Assembly (NCBI GenBank): GCA_902362595.1
Contig: CABIXF010000019.1
Span: forward strand, 1-64,000
Source of the DNA: Bacteroidaceae bacterium
GTDB lineage: Bacteria > Bacteroidota > Bacteroidia > Bacteroidales > Bacteroidaceae
Direction: 5' to 3'
Length of the DNA stretch: 64,000 nucleotides
Shown here: piece by piece, positions 9,770 through 18,726 of the stretch
Position numbering within the stretch: the first letter of the stretch is position 1
How the letters are laid out: each line of letters starts with the position of its first letter
The notes under the pieces: generated by a model
The model's database searches: none
What the model was told of the DNA's origin: nothing
The model's input: the letters and a program-made list of their open reading frames with translations, nothing else
Position numbers and translations under genes: made by a program

Positions 9770-9777
9770 CAAACATA
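9770..9777 (-). promoter_or_regulatory. Probable -7 element for the M23 gene
   Basis: On the minus strand this reads TATGTTTG, matching TAnnTTTG, about 50 bases upstream of the M23 ATG. A second match on the same strand lies at 9782-9789. Confidence 0.4.
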
Positions 9778-9800
9778 CAGACAAAAATAATAAAAGCGAT

Positions 9801-9808
9801 TATCTTTG
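9801..9808 (+). promoter_or_regulatory. Probable -7 element for alaS
   Basis: TATCTTTG is a good match to the Bacteroides TAnnTTTG element, about 45 bases before the alaS ATG. Confidence 0.6.
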
Positions 9809-9852
9809 CAAATCAATTTTGAGAATATTAACTACAAGACAATATAACGACT

Positions 9853-12471
9853 ATGTTGACAGCAAATGAAATCCGCGACTCATTCGTCAAGTTCTTTGAG
9901 TCAAAAGGACATCAGATTGTGCCTTCTGCACCAATGGTCATCAAAGACGACCCGACCCTGATGTTTACCAACGCCGGTATGAACCAATTCAAGGATATCA
10001 TACTTGGAAACCATCCTGCTAAATACAAACGTGTAACCGACTCACAAAAATGTTTGCGTGTGAGCGGAAAACATAATGACCTGGAAGAGGTAGGTCACGA
10101 TACGTACCACCATACCATGTTTGAGATGTTGGGTAACTGGTCATTTGGCGACTACTTCAAGAAAGAAGTGATTGGTTGGGCTTACGAATACCTGGTAGAG
10201 GTACTGAAGCTGGACCCAAAAGACTTGTATGTTACTGTCTTTGAAGGAAGTCCGGAAGAAGGCCTGGCTCGTGACGATGAAGCTGCCGGTTACTGGGCAC
10301 AGTATTTCCCTGCAGACCATATCATCAATGGAAACAAGCACGACAACTTCTGGGAAATGGGTGATACAGGTCCTTGTGGTCCGTGCTCTGAAATTCATAT
10401 CGACTCTCGTTCAGCCGAAGAAAAAGCAGCCGTTCCGGGACGCGAACTGGTAAACAAAGACCATCCTCAGGTAATTGAAATCTGGAACCTTGTGTTCATG
10501 CAATACAACCGCAAAGCCGACGGAACATTGGAACCGCTTCCTGCAAAGGTTATCGATACCGGAATGGGATTCGAACGTTTGGTACGTACCCTGCAAGGAA
10601 AGACTTCCAACTACGATACAGACGTATTCCAGCCTATCATCAAAGTGATTGGCGATTTGTCTGGCAAGAAATATGGTGATGACCCGAAAGTGGATGTAGC
10701 CATGCGTGTGGTAGCCGACCATATTCGTACCATCGCCTTTTCTATCACCGACGGACAGCTGCCATCGAATGCCAAGGCTGGTTATGTAATCCGTCGTATC
10801 CTGCGCCGTGCCGTACGTTATGCCTATACTTTCCTGGGGCAGAAACAAGCTTTCATGTACAAACTGGTTCCGGTACTGGTTGAAAATATGGGAGGTGCTT
10901 ATCCTGAACTGAAAGCCCAGCAGCCGCTGATTGAGAAAGTGATGAAGGAAGAAGAAGAATCTTTCCTCCGCACACTGGAAACAGGTATCCGCCTGCTCGA
11001 TAAGACGATGAACGAAACAAAAGCTGCCGGAAAAACTGAAATCAGTGGAGTAGATGCCTTTACATTATATGATACCTTCGGATTCCCGTTCGACTTGACT
11101 GAACTGATTCTTCGTGAAAATGGTCTGACTGCCGACGTGAAAGGTTTCGAAGCAGAAATGCAAAAACAGAAACAGCGTGCTCGTAATGCCGCTGCCGTAG
11201 AAACCGGTGACTGGGTAACCCTGAAAGAAGGTGAAACCAAATTTGTAGGCTACGATTACACGGAATACGAAACCAGCATCTTGCGTTACCGCCAAATCAA
11301 ACAGAAAAACCAGACACTCTACCAGATTGTTTTAAGCGAAACCCCGTTCTATGCAGAAAGCGGTGGTCAGGTAGGTGATACCGGTGTACTGGTCAGCGAA
11401 TTCGAAACCATCGACATCATTGATACCAAGAAGGAAAACAATCTTCCAATCCATATCGCCAAGAAATTGCCGGAACATCTGGATGCACCGATGATGGCTT
11501 GTGTGGATACCGACAAACGTGCCGCTTGTGCCGCCAACCACTCTTGTACGCACTTGCTGGATGAAGCCCTCCGCCAGGTGCTGGGTACCCACGTAGAACA
11601 GAAAGGTTCTTTGGTTACTCCAGACTCTCTGCGTTTCGACTTCTCTCACTTCCAGAAAGTGACTCCGGAACAGCTGCGTGAAGTGGAACACCTGGTAAAT
11701 GCCAAGATTCGCGCAGACATTCCTTTGACAGAATACCGTAACTTGCCGATTGAAAAAGCCAAGGAACTGGGTGCCATTGCCCTGTTCGGTGAAAAATACG
11801 GAGACGAAGTGCGTGTCGTACAGTTCGGTTCCTCTATCGAGTTCTGTGGAGGTACACACGTATCTGCTACCGGAAAGATTGGTATGGTAAAAATCCTGTC
11901 TGAAAGCTCTGTAGCTGCAGGCGTACGCCGTATCGAAGCCGTAACCGGTGCCAAGGTAGAAGAAATGTTCGATACCGTACAGGATACCATCAACGACCTG
12001 AAAGCCTTGTTCAACAACGCTCCGGACCTGAAAGCTGCCATTACCAAGTACATCGATGAGAATGCCGGCCTGAAGAAACAGATGGAAGAATTCATGAAAG
12101 AGAAAGAGGCCTCTGTAAAGAACAAGCTGATTGAAAACGCCAAGGAAATCAACGGTGTAAAAGTGATTAAAGCCGTACTTCCGATGCCAGCCGATGCAGT
12201 GAAGAACATCGCCTTCCAATTGAAAGGACAGTTCACAGAAAACCTGTTTGTGGTAATCGGCAGTGTATTCGAAAACAAACCGTTGCTGACTGTCACCATG
12301 AGCGATGACCAGGTGAAAGCCGGATTGAATGCAGGACAATTGGTTCGCGAAGCTGCCAAACTGATTCAAGGTGGTGGCGGTGGACAGCCTCACTTCGCTA
12401 CAGCCGGAGGAAAAAATCCTGACGGATTAAATGCTGCTGTAGATAAAGTCATTGAACTAGCTGGATTCTAA
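9853..12471 (+). CDS. alaS: Alanine-tRNA ligase
   Basis: Charges tRNA-Ala and edits mischarged serine or glycine. The 872-residue product has the class II catalytic core at the N-terminus ([26 protein letters not shown]), the editing domain with [14 protein letters not shown] and the zinc-binding [10 protein letters not shown] region, and a C-terminal DHHA1 domain ending in [15 protein letters not shown]. Length and order match the bacterial family. It has its own promoter-like element and is followed by a strong hairpin, so it is probably monocistronic. Its GGT and CGT codons are typical of highly expressed genes in this genome. Confidence 0.98.
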   Translation: MLTANEIRDSFVKFFESKGHQIVPSAPMVIKDDPTLMFTNAGMNQFKDIILGNHPAKYKRVTDSQKCLRVSGKHNDLEEVGHDTYHHTMFEMLGNWSFGDYFKKEVIGWAYEYLVEVLKLDPKDLYVTVFEGSPEEGLARDDEAAGYWAQYFPADHIINGNKHDNFWEMGDTGPCGPCSEIHIDSRSAEEKAAVPGRELVNKDHPQVIEIWNLVFMQYNRKADGTLEPLPAKVIDTGMGFERLVRTLQGKTSNYDTDVFQPIIKVIGDLSGKKYGDDPKVDVAMRVVADHIRTIAFSITDGQLPSNAKAGYVIRRILRRAVRYAYTFLGQKQAFMYKLVPVLVENMGGAYPELKAQQPLIEKVMKEEEESFLRTLETGIRLLDKTMNETKAAGKTEISGVDAFTLYDTFGFPFDLTELILRENGLTADVKGFEAEMQKQKQRARNAAAVETGDWVTLKEGETKFVGYDYTEYETSILRYRQIKQKNQTLYQIVLSETPFYAESGGQVGDTGVLVSEFETIDIIDTKKENNLPIHIAKKLPEHLDAPMMACVDTDKRAACAANHSCTHLLDEALRQVLGTHVEQKGSLVTPDSLRFDFSHFQKVTPEQLREVEHLVNAKIRADIPLTEYRNLPIEKAKELGAIALFGEKYGDEVRVVQFGSSIEFCGGTHVSATGKIGMVKILSESSVAAGVRRIEAVTGAKVEEMFDTVQDTINDLKALFNNAPDLKAAITKYIDENAGLKKQMEEFMKEKEASVKNKLIENAKEINGVKVIKAVLPMPADAVKNIAFQLKGQFTENLFVVIGSVFENKPLLTVTMSDDQVKAGLNAGQLVREAAKLIQGGGGGQPHFATAGGKNPDGLNAAVDKVIELAGF

Positions 12472-12506
12472 TTTAAATTAAATCCTCTACACAAAAGACA
12501 CTTTTC

Positions 12507-12544
12507 ATCTCCCCTTATTCGCAATAAAGCATATAAGGGGAGAT
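12507..12544 (+). terminator. Terminator after alaS
   Basis: ATCTCCCCTTAT (12507-12518) pairs perfectly with ATAAGGGGAGAT (12533-12544), followed by TCTTTTTAT. A standard intrinsic terminator for alaS. Confidence 0.85.
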
Positions 12545-13002
12545 TCTTTTTATAGAAAGTTCATATTCGATCAGAAACAGATAATCTTTATTTGTTCATT
12601 TTTAAATTCTACACCACAAACCTTAAAGGATCAATACCTCAATATTCTCAAATTATTATCCTATATCCCTTTTCCATACCTCTTCTTTTAAATATTTCTC
12701 AAAGGTTAAAGAGATAACTTACGTAATATAAAATTCTTGTCAGATACTTTTAGACAACTCTTATTGGTGAAAAGTGACGAAATATAGTTTTATTGGAATC
12801 TACAAATAACCATGTAATTTCAGAGTATAATTATCACATCAATGCCCTCATTGCATTTCTTGTGGTCAACTTAAAATATCCTTTCCTCCACTGAAGTTTC
12901 AAAAATAAAGATGAAATCAATTTTTAACAAGGAAGTAACAACAAAGGCGAGAAAACTCTTCTCTTATATATCTATGTGTATATCCCTATTTGTTCGCTCT
13001 CA
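12545..13002. other. AT-rich gap without a recognisable gene
   Basis: About 460 bases between the alaS terminator and the tmRNA terminator. The DNA is visibly AT-rich compared with its neighbours. I see no open reading frame with family features, no tRNA fold and no repeat. It may be decayed sequence. Confidence 0.5.
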
Positions 13003-13043
13003 TAAAAAATGGAGAGCGTCCCATATTATTCTGAGACGCCCTC
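13003..13043 (-). terminator. Terminator of the tmRNA gene
   Basis: On the minus strand GAGGGCGTC (13043-13035) pairs with GACGCTCTC (13020-13012), with one G-U pair, followed within a few bases by a run of six T (plus-strand A at 13004-13009). It lies directly downstream of the tmRNA 3' end. Confidence 0.8.
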
Positions 13044-13058
13044 TTCAAATTCTTTCCG

Positions 13059-13452
13059 TGGACCTGGAGGGAGTCGAACCCTCGTCCAAACAAGGAAGCC
13101 ATATGCTTTCTACATGCTTATCTCTGCCTTCGGTTTTCGTGCACAAGCAAGACCAGAGCCACCCACTTATGCCTTAGTTCCTAAAATTTCATTTCAGCCG
13201 CGGAACAAGACTGAAACTATTCCCGAATTTGCTGCACCGCTAAACCAAACGCTTCGGAACAAGAGCTTTTGAGCGATGTCTCGTTTCCATCACTGTGACG
13301 GAAATAAAGCTAATCTACTATACTTCGATTAAGCAGCGAGAGCATAATTTTCGTTGCCAGATAATTGTTCAGTAACTGAGATTATAGTGCAAATCACTGA
13401 CGCACTGCATGCTTACATACCACATCTCTCGCTGTCAAAACCAAACAAGCCC
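13059..13452 (-). ncRNA. ssrA: Transfer-messenger RNA (tmRNA)
   Basis: Rescues stalled ribosomes by trans-translation and tags the nascent protein for proteolysis. On the minus strand the 5' GGGCTTG (13452-13446) pairs with CAGGTCC near the 3' end (13066-13060) as the acceptor stem. The T-arm is GAGGG-TTCGACT-CCCTC. The tag-coding segment reads GNENYALAA and ends in TAA at 13331-13329, typical of Bacteroides tags. The acceptor is followed by ACGG rather than ACCA, so the CCA end appears not to be encoded. The exact ends are set from the stem pairing. Structure is one-piece, not permuted. Confidence 0.95.
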
Positions 13453-13509
13453 AAGATTAGTATTAAACTGACTACAAAGATAACAAATCTTCCCCTATCT
13501 ACAAAAAAA

Positions 13510-13529
13510 GAGGTGCAAATTTGCACCTC
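13510..13529 (-). terminator. Terminator of the AICAR transformylase gene
   Basis: A perfect 20-base palindrome (GAGGTGCAAA at 13510-13519 and its complement to 13529), followed on the minus strand by a run of seven T (plus-strand A at 13503-13509). It lies 23 bases past the stop of the leftward gene. Confidence 0.8.
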
Positions 13530-13552
13530 TCCTCTTTTTCTTTCGCCTTATA

Positions 13553-14731
13553 TTAATGATGGAACAAGCGAATGCCGGTAAATGCCATTGCGATACCGTA
13601 CTTATCACATGTTTCAATCACATTATCATCCCGTACAGAGCCTCCGGCCTGCGCAATATACTCTACCCCACTCTTATGGGCACGTTCAATATTGTCTCCA
13701 AACGGGAAGAATGCATCAGAGCCTAAAGATACTCCCTTCTGTGTATCCAGCCATGCACGCTTCTCTTCACGAGTCAACACTTCCGGCTTCTCAGTAAAGA
13801 ACTGCTGCCATACACCATCGGCTAATACGTCATCGTGATCTTCGCTGATATAAATATCAATGGTATTGTCACGATCGGCACGACGAATCTTTTCTACCCA
13901 AGGCAAATTCAATACTTTCGGATGTTGGCGCAAATACCAAATGTCAGCCTTATTTCCAGCCAGACGAGTACAATGGATGCGGCTCTGCTGTCCGGCACCA
14001 ATACCGATAGCCTGTCCGTCTTTCACGTAACAAACAGAATTAGACTGCGTATATTTCAACGTAATCAATGCAATCATCAAATCACGCTTGGCCGATTCCG
14101 GGAAGTTCTTATTCTGTGTCGGAATATTTGCAAACAGTTCCGGTCCATTCAACTTCACCTCATTACGTCCTTGTTCAAAAGTAATACCAAACACATCCTT
14201 ATGTTCAATCGGATTCGGACGATATGCCGGATCAATCTTGATGACATTATAGGTACCCTTCCGCTTATTCTTCAAAATTTCCAAAGCTGCATCTGTATAT
14301 CCCGGAGCAATGACACCGTCGGACACCTCACGATTGATGAAACGGGCTGTTTCCTCGTCGCACACATCACTCAAAGCAATAAAATCACCATAAGATGACA
14401 TACGGTCGGCACCACGGGCACGCACATACGCATTAGCCAACGGTGACAAAGGCAAGTTATCCACAAAATAAATTTTCTTCATGGTTTCATCCAGTTCCAG
14501 ACCAATCGCGGCCCCGGCAGGACTCACGTGTTTGAACGAAGTGGCAGCCGGCATACCGGTAGCTTCTTTCAGTTCTTTCACTAACTGCCATCCGTTGAAC
14601 GCATCCAAAAAGTTGATATAACCGGGACGTCCGTTCAACACTTCAATAGGCAGTTCTCCCTCCTGCATGAAAATGCGGGCCGGCTTCTGATTAGGGTTGC
14701 AGCCGTACTTGAGTTCGAGTTCTTTAGCCAT
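13553..14731 (-). CDS. Stand-alone AICAR formyltransferase
   Basis: Formylates AICAR to FAICAR with 10-formyl-tetrahydrofolate, the ninth step of de novo purine synthesis. The 392-residue product covers only the transformylase half of PurH. It carries SFKHVSPAGAA with the catalytic Lys-His pair, RARGADRMSSYGDF, YTQSNSVC, IGAGQQSRIHCTRLAG and SLGSDAFFPFGDN, and ends in RLFHH. These stretches are strikingly like the C-terminal domain of eukaryotic ATIC as I recall it. The IMP cyclohydrolase half is a separate gene at 18063. It appears to have its own promoter and terminator. Confidence 0.92.
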   Translation of the reverse strand: MAKELELKYGCNPNQKPARIFMQEGELPIEVLNGRPGYINFLDAFNGWQLVKELKEATGMPAATSFKHVSPAGAAIGLELDETMKKIYFVDNLPLSPLANAYVRARGADRMSSYGDFIALSDVCDEETARFINREVSDGVIAPGYTDAALEILKNKRKGTYNVIKIDPAYRPNPIEHKDVFGITFEQGRNEVKLNGPELFANIPTQNKNFPESAKRDLMIALITLKYTQSNSVCYVKDGQAIGIGAGQQSRIHCTRLAGNKADIWYLRQHPKVLNLPWVEKIRRADRDNTIDIYISEDHDDVLADGVWQQFFTEKPEVLTREEKRAWLDTQKGVSLGSDAFFPFGDNIERAHKSGVEYIAQAGGSVRDDNVIETCDKYGIAMAFTGIRLFHH

Positions 14732-14758
14732 ATTTTAATAGTTTGGTTGAATTTTCTA

Positions 14759-14766
14759 CAAAAGTA
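14759..14766 (-). promoter_or_regulatory. Probable -7 element for AICAR transformylase
   Basis: The minus strand reads TACTTTTG, matching TAnnTTTG, 28 bases upstream of the ATG at 14731. Confidence 0.5.
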
Positions 14767-14853
14767 CGAAAAAAACAGAAGCATATTTCACGATTAGTAC
14801 ATGATTTTAGGAAATCCCACAGAAAGCTACTGGAAAATCAAAAAATAAATCTG

Positions 14854-14861
14854 TATTTTTG
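14854..14861 (+). promoter_or_regulatory. Probable -7 element for carbonic anhydrase
   Basis: TATTTTTG matches TAnnTTTG and lies 29 bases upstream of the ATG at 14891. Confidence 0.5.
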
Positions 14862-14890
14862 TCCATATTCTACACAAAATATAAAGAACC

Positions 14891-15439
14891 ATGATAGACG
14901 AATTATTACACTACAACAGGACATTCGTAGAAACGAAAGGATACGAAAAGTATATCACAAACAAATACCCTGACAAAAAAATTGCCATTGTCACTTGCAT
15001 GGATACCCGATTGACAGAACTATTGCCAGCTGCATTAGGCATCAAGAACGGAGATGTCAAAATTATCAAGAATGCCGGAGGTACAATTACTCACCCCTTT
15101 GGAAGCGCCATGCGAAGCCTGCTGGTAGCCATATATGAGCTAGGAGTAGAAGAAGTCATGATTATCGGACACACAGATTGTGGAGTACAGCACATGGACA
15201 GCCAGGTCATGCTGCGTCACATGCGCGAAAGAGGAATCTCACAAGACCACATCGAAATGATGCAATATTGCGACATTGACTTAAATTCCTGGCTTAGCGG
15301 ATTCAATGACACAGAAGAAGCTGTACAGAAAAGTGTGCACATCGTGCGCCACCACCCGTTAGTACCACAAGATATACGGGTAAGAGGATTTATTATGGAC
15401 TCTACCACAGGAAACCTCACCGAGGTACAAGAAGACTAA
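14891..15439 (+). CDS. Beta-class carbonic anhydrase
   Basis: Zinc enzyme interconverting CO2 and bicarbonate in the cytoplasm. The 182-residue product has the beta-class zinc ligands C36, H94 and C97 (in CMDTRL and GHTDCG) and the catalytic Asp38-Arg40 dyad. It belongs to the short beta-anhydrase subgroup rather than the 220-residue Can/plant type. No signal peptide is present. It has its own promoter-like element and shared downstream hairpin, so it is likely a single-gene unit. Confidence 0.92.
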   Translation: MIDELLHYNRTFVETKGYEKYITNKYPDKKIAIVTCMDTRLTELLPAALGIKNGDVKIIKNAGGTITHPFGSAMRSLLVAIYELGVEEVMIIGHTDCGVQHMDSQVMLRHMRERGISQDHIEMMQYCDIDLNSWLSGFNDTEEAVQKSVHIVRHHPLVPQDIRVRGFIMDSTTGNLTEVQED

Positions 15440-15459
15440 CCTACATAAAACCCTAAAAG

Positions 15460-15499
15460 AAAGGCCGGCAAGAAAGAGAAAAATTTCCTGCCGGCCTTT
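15460..15499. terminator. Bidirectional terminator
   Basis: AAAGGCCGGCA (15460-15470) pairs with TGCCGGCCTTT (15489-15499) between two convergent genes; a T run follows on the plus strand. Confidence 0.8.
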
Positions 15500-15523
15500 T
15501 TATCAATTCAAGACTGATCAGCC

Positions 15524-17821
15524 TCAACGGTCTTCCGCCAAAGCCAGTATAGAGACCTCTTGAGGCACGTAATCTCCCTGGAAGAAACGGCTGGCACGCA
15601 GCAGATGACGCCAGATACTCACCAATTCCTGAGATTCCTGAAGGATATTCAAATAAACCATTGCAGCCTTTAAACCCGCATTGTCAGATTCCTGCATACG
15701 GTTCATCTGCTGCTTACGCAAGGCCGATATGCTGTTTTTCAAATCATCTCCTTTCTTCAGAATATCATCAGCATCTGCATAGTTTCCCGTACTGATAACC
15801 TCTTTTGTACGCTCCATCAAACTACAAAGCTGTTCACGCACTGGAAGGAATTCCTTCACGCAATCCGGAGATATCGGATTAAAGTTATTATCCACATGCT
15901 CCTTGCAAGGTTCACAGATTCGCTTCAGACAGTAAAGCATTTGCTCACAGCTGTTGCTTCCCAAGTGAAACCATGTATTCTTTTCTATCGCTACGGTCAT
16001 AGGAAGACGACGCAATCCCAAAATCTCTTTCCGACGACGTTTCTTGAGCATCTTCTTCTGATCATCCGTGGCATTCATGGCCTTCCGCAGACTACGCAAG
16101 TCCTCATTGATGAATCCGTCAGTTACCTGTACATAGGTCTTCTCACTGAAATCGACGTAGCTTGCCAAGGTTTCCTGTACATGCCGACGAAGCAATGCCA
16201 AGGTTTCGCTCTTATCCTTGCTGCTCATCATCCGTTTGAATATATCATCCTGCCCCTCCACTTTTTCCTCTTTCTTCTTATATTGGATATTGCTGCGTAC
16301 CAAAAGCACTACGGCTACCACAATAAAGATGAACATGCCAACGAAACTGGTATAGAACATTATGAAAGTAACCAGCGCACAAATCGTAAATGCGACAAAT
16401 GCAGTGATAAACCAACCACCAATCACGGAAAGCATACCCGTAATACGATACACGGCACTTTCCCGGCTCCAAGCACGGTCGGCCAATGAACTACCCATCG
16501 CTACAATAAATGTCACATAAGTAGTAGACAACGGCAATTTCATGGTAGTACCGATGATAATCAACAATCCAGACAACACCAAGTTCACCGAAGCACGCAC
16601 CATATCAAATGCAGCCCCATCGTTCAGAATCACTTCATCCTTGTTGAAACGACTGTCAATCCAACGACGCATCCCCACCGGAATCACCCGAACCAAAAAA
16701 TCATTAATATTGGTTGCACGACGCACAATGACACGAGCCAAAGCAGAAGAGCCAAACATCTCATCCCCTTCTTCCTGACGGGCCAGATCGACCGAAGTCT
16801 TGATTACATTCTTCGCCTTTTTGGAAGTAGCCAGCGCATAAACCATAACGATACCAGAAGCTATCAGGAAGATGGCCGGAGTCTTAGCCGAAGACATCAG
16901 AGAAGACATCATAAAATCGTGAATGCCAGCTCCATTTGCATTAGCTACATAATCCGTATACGCAGAAAAGCCCGCCAAAGGCACACCGATGAAGTTCACC
17001 AAGTCATTACCGGCAAAAGCCAAAGCCAAAGAGAAAGTTCCCAGCAACACAATAATCTTAAACACATTTACTTTACACCAGTGCAAGATTTGCATGATGA
17101 CCGTAAACACCACGAAACATCCACCCACCAATATCGGGGTATTGTCCTGAATCCATTGTAGAGCTTCAGGCGTCATGAACGAAGCACTCTTCAATCCCTG
17201 TATAATAATGAAATACCCCAAGGCTGTCACGGCAATTCCACCGAACACACCGATGGTCCATGAAAGATGTTTCTTATAATTGAAACTGAAAATAAGTCGA
17301 GACACATATTGTACAATGGTACCCGCAATGAAAGCAACTGCCACAGAAAGGAAAATACCCATAATGACCGACAGAGCCTTTTCCGTATTCATCATGTCCC
17401 CTAGGCTCAACATGCCAGTTTCATCTCCGATAATCTTCAGAATGGCCAGAATAAATGTACCTCCCAATAGTTCAAACACCATGGACACCGTGGTTGAAGT
17501 AGGCAGTCCCAATGTATTGAAAACATCCAGCAATACCACATCTGTTACCATTACAGCCAACAAGATACACATAATCTCATAAAAGCTGAAATTCACCGGT
17601 TGAAAAATACCATGACGGGCAATATCCATCATACCATTGCTCAACACTGCTCCAGCAAAAACTCCGACAGCAGCCACAATGATAATGGTTTTAAACTTTG
17701 CGACCTTTGCACCCACTGCCGAATTCATGAAGTTCACAGCATCGTTGCTGACACCTACCAGCAAATCAAAAATTGCCAGCATAAACAGGAAAATAACAAT
17801 TCCCAGATAAATAGTTTCCAT
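15524..17821 (-). CDS. PiT-family inorganic phosphate transporter with PhoU-like tail
   Basis: Cation-coupled phosphate permease of the inner membrane. The 765-residue product has two PHO4-type repeats marked by VGVSNDAVNFMNSAVG near the N-terminus and FAGNDLVNFIGVPLAG in the middle, with about ten or more membrane helices up to residue 500. The remaining 230 residues are hydrophilic and helical, resembling a PhoU regulatory domain; E. coli PitA lacks this tail. I chose the ATG at 17821 because the longer frame from 17929 adds 36 residues before the first membrane helix. The transporter could be regulated through its own tail, but that is inference. Confidence 0.9.
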   Translation of the reverse strand: METIYLGIVIFLFMLAIFDLLVGVSNDAVNFMNSAVGAKVAKFKTIIIVAAVGVFAGAVLSNGMMDIARHGIFQPVNFSFYEIMCILLAVMVTDVVLLDVFNTLGLPTSTTVSMVFELLGGTFILAILKIIGDETGMLSLGDMMNTEKALSVIMGIFLSVAVAFIAGTIVQYVSRLIFSFNYKKHLSWTIGVFGGIAVTALGYFIIIQGLKSASFMTPEALQWIQDNTPILVGGCFVVFTVIMQILHWCKVNVFKIIVLLGTFSLALAFAGNDLVNFIGVPLAGFSAYTDYVANANGAGIHDFMMSSLMSSAKTPAIFLIASGIVMVYALATSKKAKNVIKTSVDLARQEEGDEMFGSSALARVIVRRATNINDFLVRVIPVGMRRWIDSRFNKDEVILNDGAAFDMVRASVNLVLSGLLIIIGTTMKLPLSTTYVTFIVAMGSSLADRAWSRESAVYRITGMLSVIGGWFITAFVAFTICALVTFIMFYTSFVGMFIFIVVAVVLLVRSNIQYKKKEEKVEGQDDIFKRMMSSKDKSETLALLRRHVQETLASYVDFSEKTYVQVTDGFINEDLRSLRKAMNATDDQKKMLKKRRRKEILGLRRLPMTVAIEKNTWFHLGSNSCEQMLYCLKRICEPCKEHVDNNFNPISPDCVKEFLPVREQLCSLMERTKEVISTGNYADADDILKKGDDLKNSISALRKQQMNRMQESDNAGLKAAMVYLNILQESQELVSIWRHLLRASRFFQGDYVPQEVSILALAEDR

Positions 17822-18029
17822 ATTTGTTTTGTTAAGTTTTTCCGGGTGCAAAAATATTTCATTCTTGTTATAAACAAATGTCATATATATTACAATCATG
17901 TTACAAAATCCGGAAAACATCCAAAACAAACCGCCTATTCACAAGAGGGTCAGACCTAAAACTTTCAGTGATAATGTAAAAAAAAGATATTTTATTTTCC
18001 GTATGCTGTGTTTATCACTTGAAAATTCG

Positions 18030-18037
18030 TAATTTTG
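18030..18037 (+). promoter_or_regulatory. Probable -7 element for IMP cyclohydrolase/mreB
   Basis: TAATTTTG matches TAnnTTTG and lies 26 bases upstream of the ATG at 18063. It could drive the whole cyclohydrolase-mreB unit. Confidence 0.55.
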
Positions 18038-18062
18038 CGGCTGAATTCAAAATCTCAAAATT

Positions 18063-18656
18063 ATGTCAGAATCAAAGAAAATAAAGACCGCATTGGTTTC
18101 AGTTTACCATAAAGACGGCTTGGATGCTATTTTAGCTAAACTTCACGCTGAAGGAGTTGAGTTCCTGTCAACTGGAGGAACACGTCACTTCATCGAATCA
18201 CTGGGTTATCCTTGCAAAGCTGTAGAAGACATTACTACTTATCCTTCTATCTTGGGGGGACGCGTAAAGACATTACACCCTAAAATCTTTGGAGGTATCC
18301 TCTGCCGTAGAGAATTGGAAAGCGACCAAAAACAGGTTGCACAATATGAAATTCCAGAAATCGACCTGGTAATTGTGGACTTATATCCATTTGAAGATAC
18401 TGTAGCCAGCGGTGCTGCCGAACAAGACATCATCGAAAAAATTGATATAGGCGGTATTTCATTGATTCGCGCCGGAGCCAAAAACTTCAATGACGTAGTC
18501 ATCGTAGCAAGTAAGCACCAATACCAGCCTCTATTGGACATCCTGAACCAGCAAGGAGCCGTCACAACCCGCGAACAGCGTCGTTGGTTTGCAGGTGAAG
18601 CCTTTACTGTTTCTTCACACTACGATTCTGCCATCCGCGATTATTTCAAGAAATAA
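18063..18656 (+). CDS. Stand-alone IMP cyclohydrolase (PurH N-terminal half)
   Basis: Closes FAICAR to IMP, the last step of de novo purine synthesis. The 197-residue product is the MGS-like domain of PurH: ALVSVYHKDGL at the start, FLSTGGTRHFIESLGYP, GGRVKTLHPKIFGGIL, DLVIVDLYPFEDTV and DIGGISLIRAGAKNF. In typical bacterial PurH a transformylase domain of about 300 residues follows; here a clean TAA ends the frame after RDYFKK and the 70 bases before mreB hold no remnant. The missing activity is supplied by the separate gene at 13553-14731. Confidence 0.92.
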   Translation: MSESKKIKTALVSVYHKDGLDAILAKLHAEGVEFLSTGGTRHFIESLGYPCKAVEDITTYPSILGGRVKTLHPKIFGGILCRRELESDQKQVAQYEIPEIDLVIVDLYPFEDTVASGAAEQDIIEKIDIGGISLIRAGAKNFNDVVIVASKHQYQPLLDILNQQGAVTTREQRRWFAGEAFTVSSHYDSAIRDYFKK

Positions 18657-18726
18657 TCGCAAAGAGCAAACGTCCTGTCTTCCTCAATGGATTTATTAAT
18701 TTTCAATCTAGACTTATATTAAAGGA

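Noticed and set aside
11332..12393. Long open frames on the minus strand opposite alaS
   Set aside because: They are rich in His, Phe and Gln with no recognisable domain, and alaS on the plus strand is certain.
12911..13272. Short plus-strand frames
   Set aside because: They overlap the tmRNA gene and its terminator and encode nothing recognisable.
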